The position numbers were made by a program, and so were the translations under genes. Shown piece by piece: positions 62,731 through 64,000 of a DNA stretch of 64,000 nt. Source of the DNA: Stromatinia cepivora (lineage: Eukaryota; Ascomycota; Leotiomycetes; Helotiales; Sclerotiniaceae); the NCBI GenBank assembly GCA_014898415.1, contig RCTD01000003.1:2170001-2234000 (forward strand), read 5' to 3'. The notes below the pieces were generated by a model. The model was not told the DNA's origin. It ran no database searches and was given only the letters and a program-made list of their open reading frames with translations. Position 1 is the first letter of the stretch, and each line of letters begins with the position of its first letter.

Positions 62731-64000
62731 TTAGAAATTTTCCTTTCCCCAGCAGAAATTGAATCCTATATCATTATCAGCACATTGTTTCTACCAAAAA
62801 AAGAAAGGGAAAATACTAACCAGGTTCACTATACATATTACACTTAATATGCAACTGACTACCCAATACCTTCGGTCCACAAAAGAACACACCCGCCTCA
62901 CTAGGACTATGAATCTTCCTCACACTCTTAAAGATCATATCCCAATTAGGTCTTCCAAAGTTCGTTGGAGCTCTTAATCCCGTAATTGCATCACGATCCG
63001 CATTTGCATCATTAATCATGATATTTGTCGCATCATCTACCTTGATCTTCGCAGTCAAGTATGTATGAATCTCAATACGGTTATCCATATCTTGAGCTTC
63101 GATAGCCAGTAAAAGAGAACGAAACCATTCGAAGGAACCAAAATCACGGCAAATCCAAAAGAAGTAGACTTTGCCGAGACGTGTTTTCTTTTGAGGATAA
63201 TTCATGCGGTACCAAATGGATTTGAGAATAGATGCGAAAGGAGTAACACCAATACCAGCACCACAAAGCATTGCGACTTCGAATTTGAAAACATCCTCAG
63301 AAGCGGAACCAAATGGACCATCGACATAGACACGAGGTAAGATACGACGAATAGCTGAATCAGCTCCATCAGATCCTGGTTCACCTTGATTAACACCAAC
63401 AACTTGAGATCCTCCCTTTCCATCCTTTGGCTTATCAAATTCGCATCCAAGAGCCTTTCCAACAGCTCGAGTAAAATCTCCTACCATTCTAATATGGATG
63501 GAAATATAATCTTCTTCGGGAGCCGATGTGAGAGTGAAAGGATGATATTGATAAATCGAGACCTCAGGACAACAAAAGAAAATATATTGACCAGCTCTTG
63601 TCTTTGTATTCTCTTTCTTGATTTGAATTTCGCAAACGTTAGAAGGATGTTGAACGACTTTAGAAACATAAGTCTTATGCTTCCCACGTATTTCACGTGC
63701 AATACGTTCAGCAAGATAAATGTATCCACCATACATCCAGTATTGCCAAAAGACACCAATAGCTGTTGTACCAATACTAACACAGTAAGGTGCGGTATCT
63801 GGTTGAATCATACAGAAAGCTCCGTGAACAGACCAGAAAACGAAAAAGATGACGAAGAAGTGATGAGTATACCAGAAACGTTCAAAGTTTGCTCGACGAT
63901 ACTTCTCGTATGAAGTAATAGCCATAGCCATAAGTGCGATCAACATAACATATCCAGTCCATCCAGGTCCACTAACAAAGTTGGCGAGGAGGAAACCACC
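62731..64000 (-). CDS. noxA: NADPH oxidase, C-terminal part (runs off the window)
   Basis: The flavocytochrome transfers electrons from cytosolic NADPH through FAD and two haems to oxygen outside, making superoxide. Visible, in order from the open edge (numbering from the Met at 63946), are the end of the TM domain with NFERFWYTHHFFVIFF and WSVHGAF, whose histidines are in the haem-ligand region (28, 29, 41); the FAD motif HPFTLTSAP (135-143); VDGPFGSASE and the nucleotide loop GAGIGVTPFAS (229-239); and FFCGPKVLGSQLH (354-366). The main exon runs to 62821, then a 55-bp intron, then a 35-bp last exon giving SEPGFNFCWGKENF before TAA at 62731-62733. The frame stays open to 64000 (reading ...ANFVSGPGWTGYVML). 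The N-terminal haem domain lies outside. The upstream FVSGPGWTGY context favours NoxA (Nox1) over NoxB, and family membership itself is certain. Confidence 0.9.
62766..62820 (-). other. Last intron of the NADPH oxidase gene
   Basis: 55 bp with donor GTTAGT, branch-like GCTGATAAT and acceptor ATATAG. Without splicing the frame stops at once at TAG. With it the conserved aromatic-x-W-GKENF terminus is restored in phase. Confidence 0.9.

Noticed and set aside
63386..63913. 175-codon plus frame and minus frames at 63202-63462 and 63481-63783
   Set aside because: All lie in wrong frames of the NADPH oxidase coding sequence.

Overview
The window looks like a filamentous ascomycete chromosome segment, most likely a Leotiomycete of the Botrytis/Sclerotinia/Monilinia kind. 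The reasons are a NADPH oxidase gene with a short spliced last exon at the right edge, short GT-AG introns, and a very A/T-rich block of nested LTR retrotransposons whose copies differ almost only by C-to-T and G-to-A changes. That pattern is the footprint of repeat-induced point mutation (RIP). The genus call is inference.

Positions 1-53,240 are the transposon block; I see no intact host gene there. The layers can be unpicked from LTRs and target-site duplications (TSDs). (i) A small non-autonomous LTR element at 2408-4968 has 191-bp LTRs, an exact GCAAG TSD and an interior made largely of four tandem-repeat arrays. (ii) A mutated Gypsy pol lies at 7019-9700. (iii) Copia copy A (11027-21989, minus) is split by Copia copy B (16085-21565, plus; TSD TTATA). 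(iv) A Gypsy pol fragment lies at 22.1-25.1 kb (plus). (v) A roughly 10.5-kb Gypsy element on the minus strand (27333-43363, 292-bp LTRs, 4-bp TSD ATAG) is itself split by Copia copy C (29094-34574; TSD CATAA/TATAA). (vi) A second Copia family remains at about 43.57-44.42 kb. (vii) A second small LTR element spans 45919-47724 (TSD GCTTT). (viii) Further LTRs and Gypsy 3-prime ends occupy 50.2-52.1 kb. An odd unmutated A/C-rich island lies at 44501-44589.

At about 53.24 kb base composition switches abruptly to ordinary fungal sequence. This 10.7-kb part holds a possible spliced small gene and a coding-like remnant on the minus strand (53.27-54.21 kb), a frameshifted multi-pass membrane-protein pseudogene on the plus strand (54366-56100), two small single-pass membrane proteins on the minus strand (57099-57596 and 59044-59685), a long intergenic stretch with microsatellites, and the 3-prime part of a NADPH oxidase gene, probably noxA (62731-64000, minus, running off the window). 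Apart from their parallel orientation and similar topology, nothing shows that the genes at the right end form a functional cluster.

All TSD, LTR and splice assignments were read by eye. Family names rest on recognised motif order in the translations, not on database searches.
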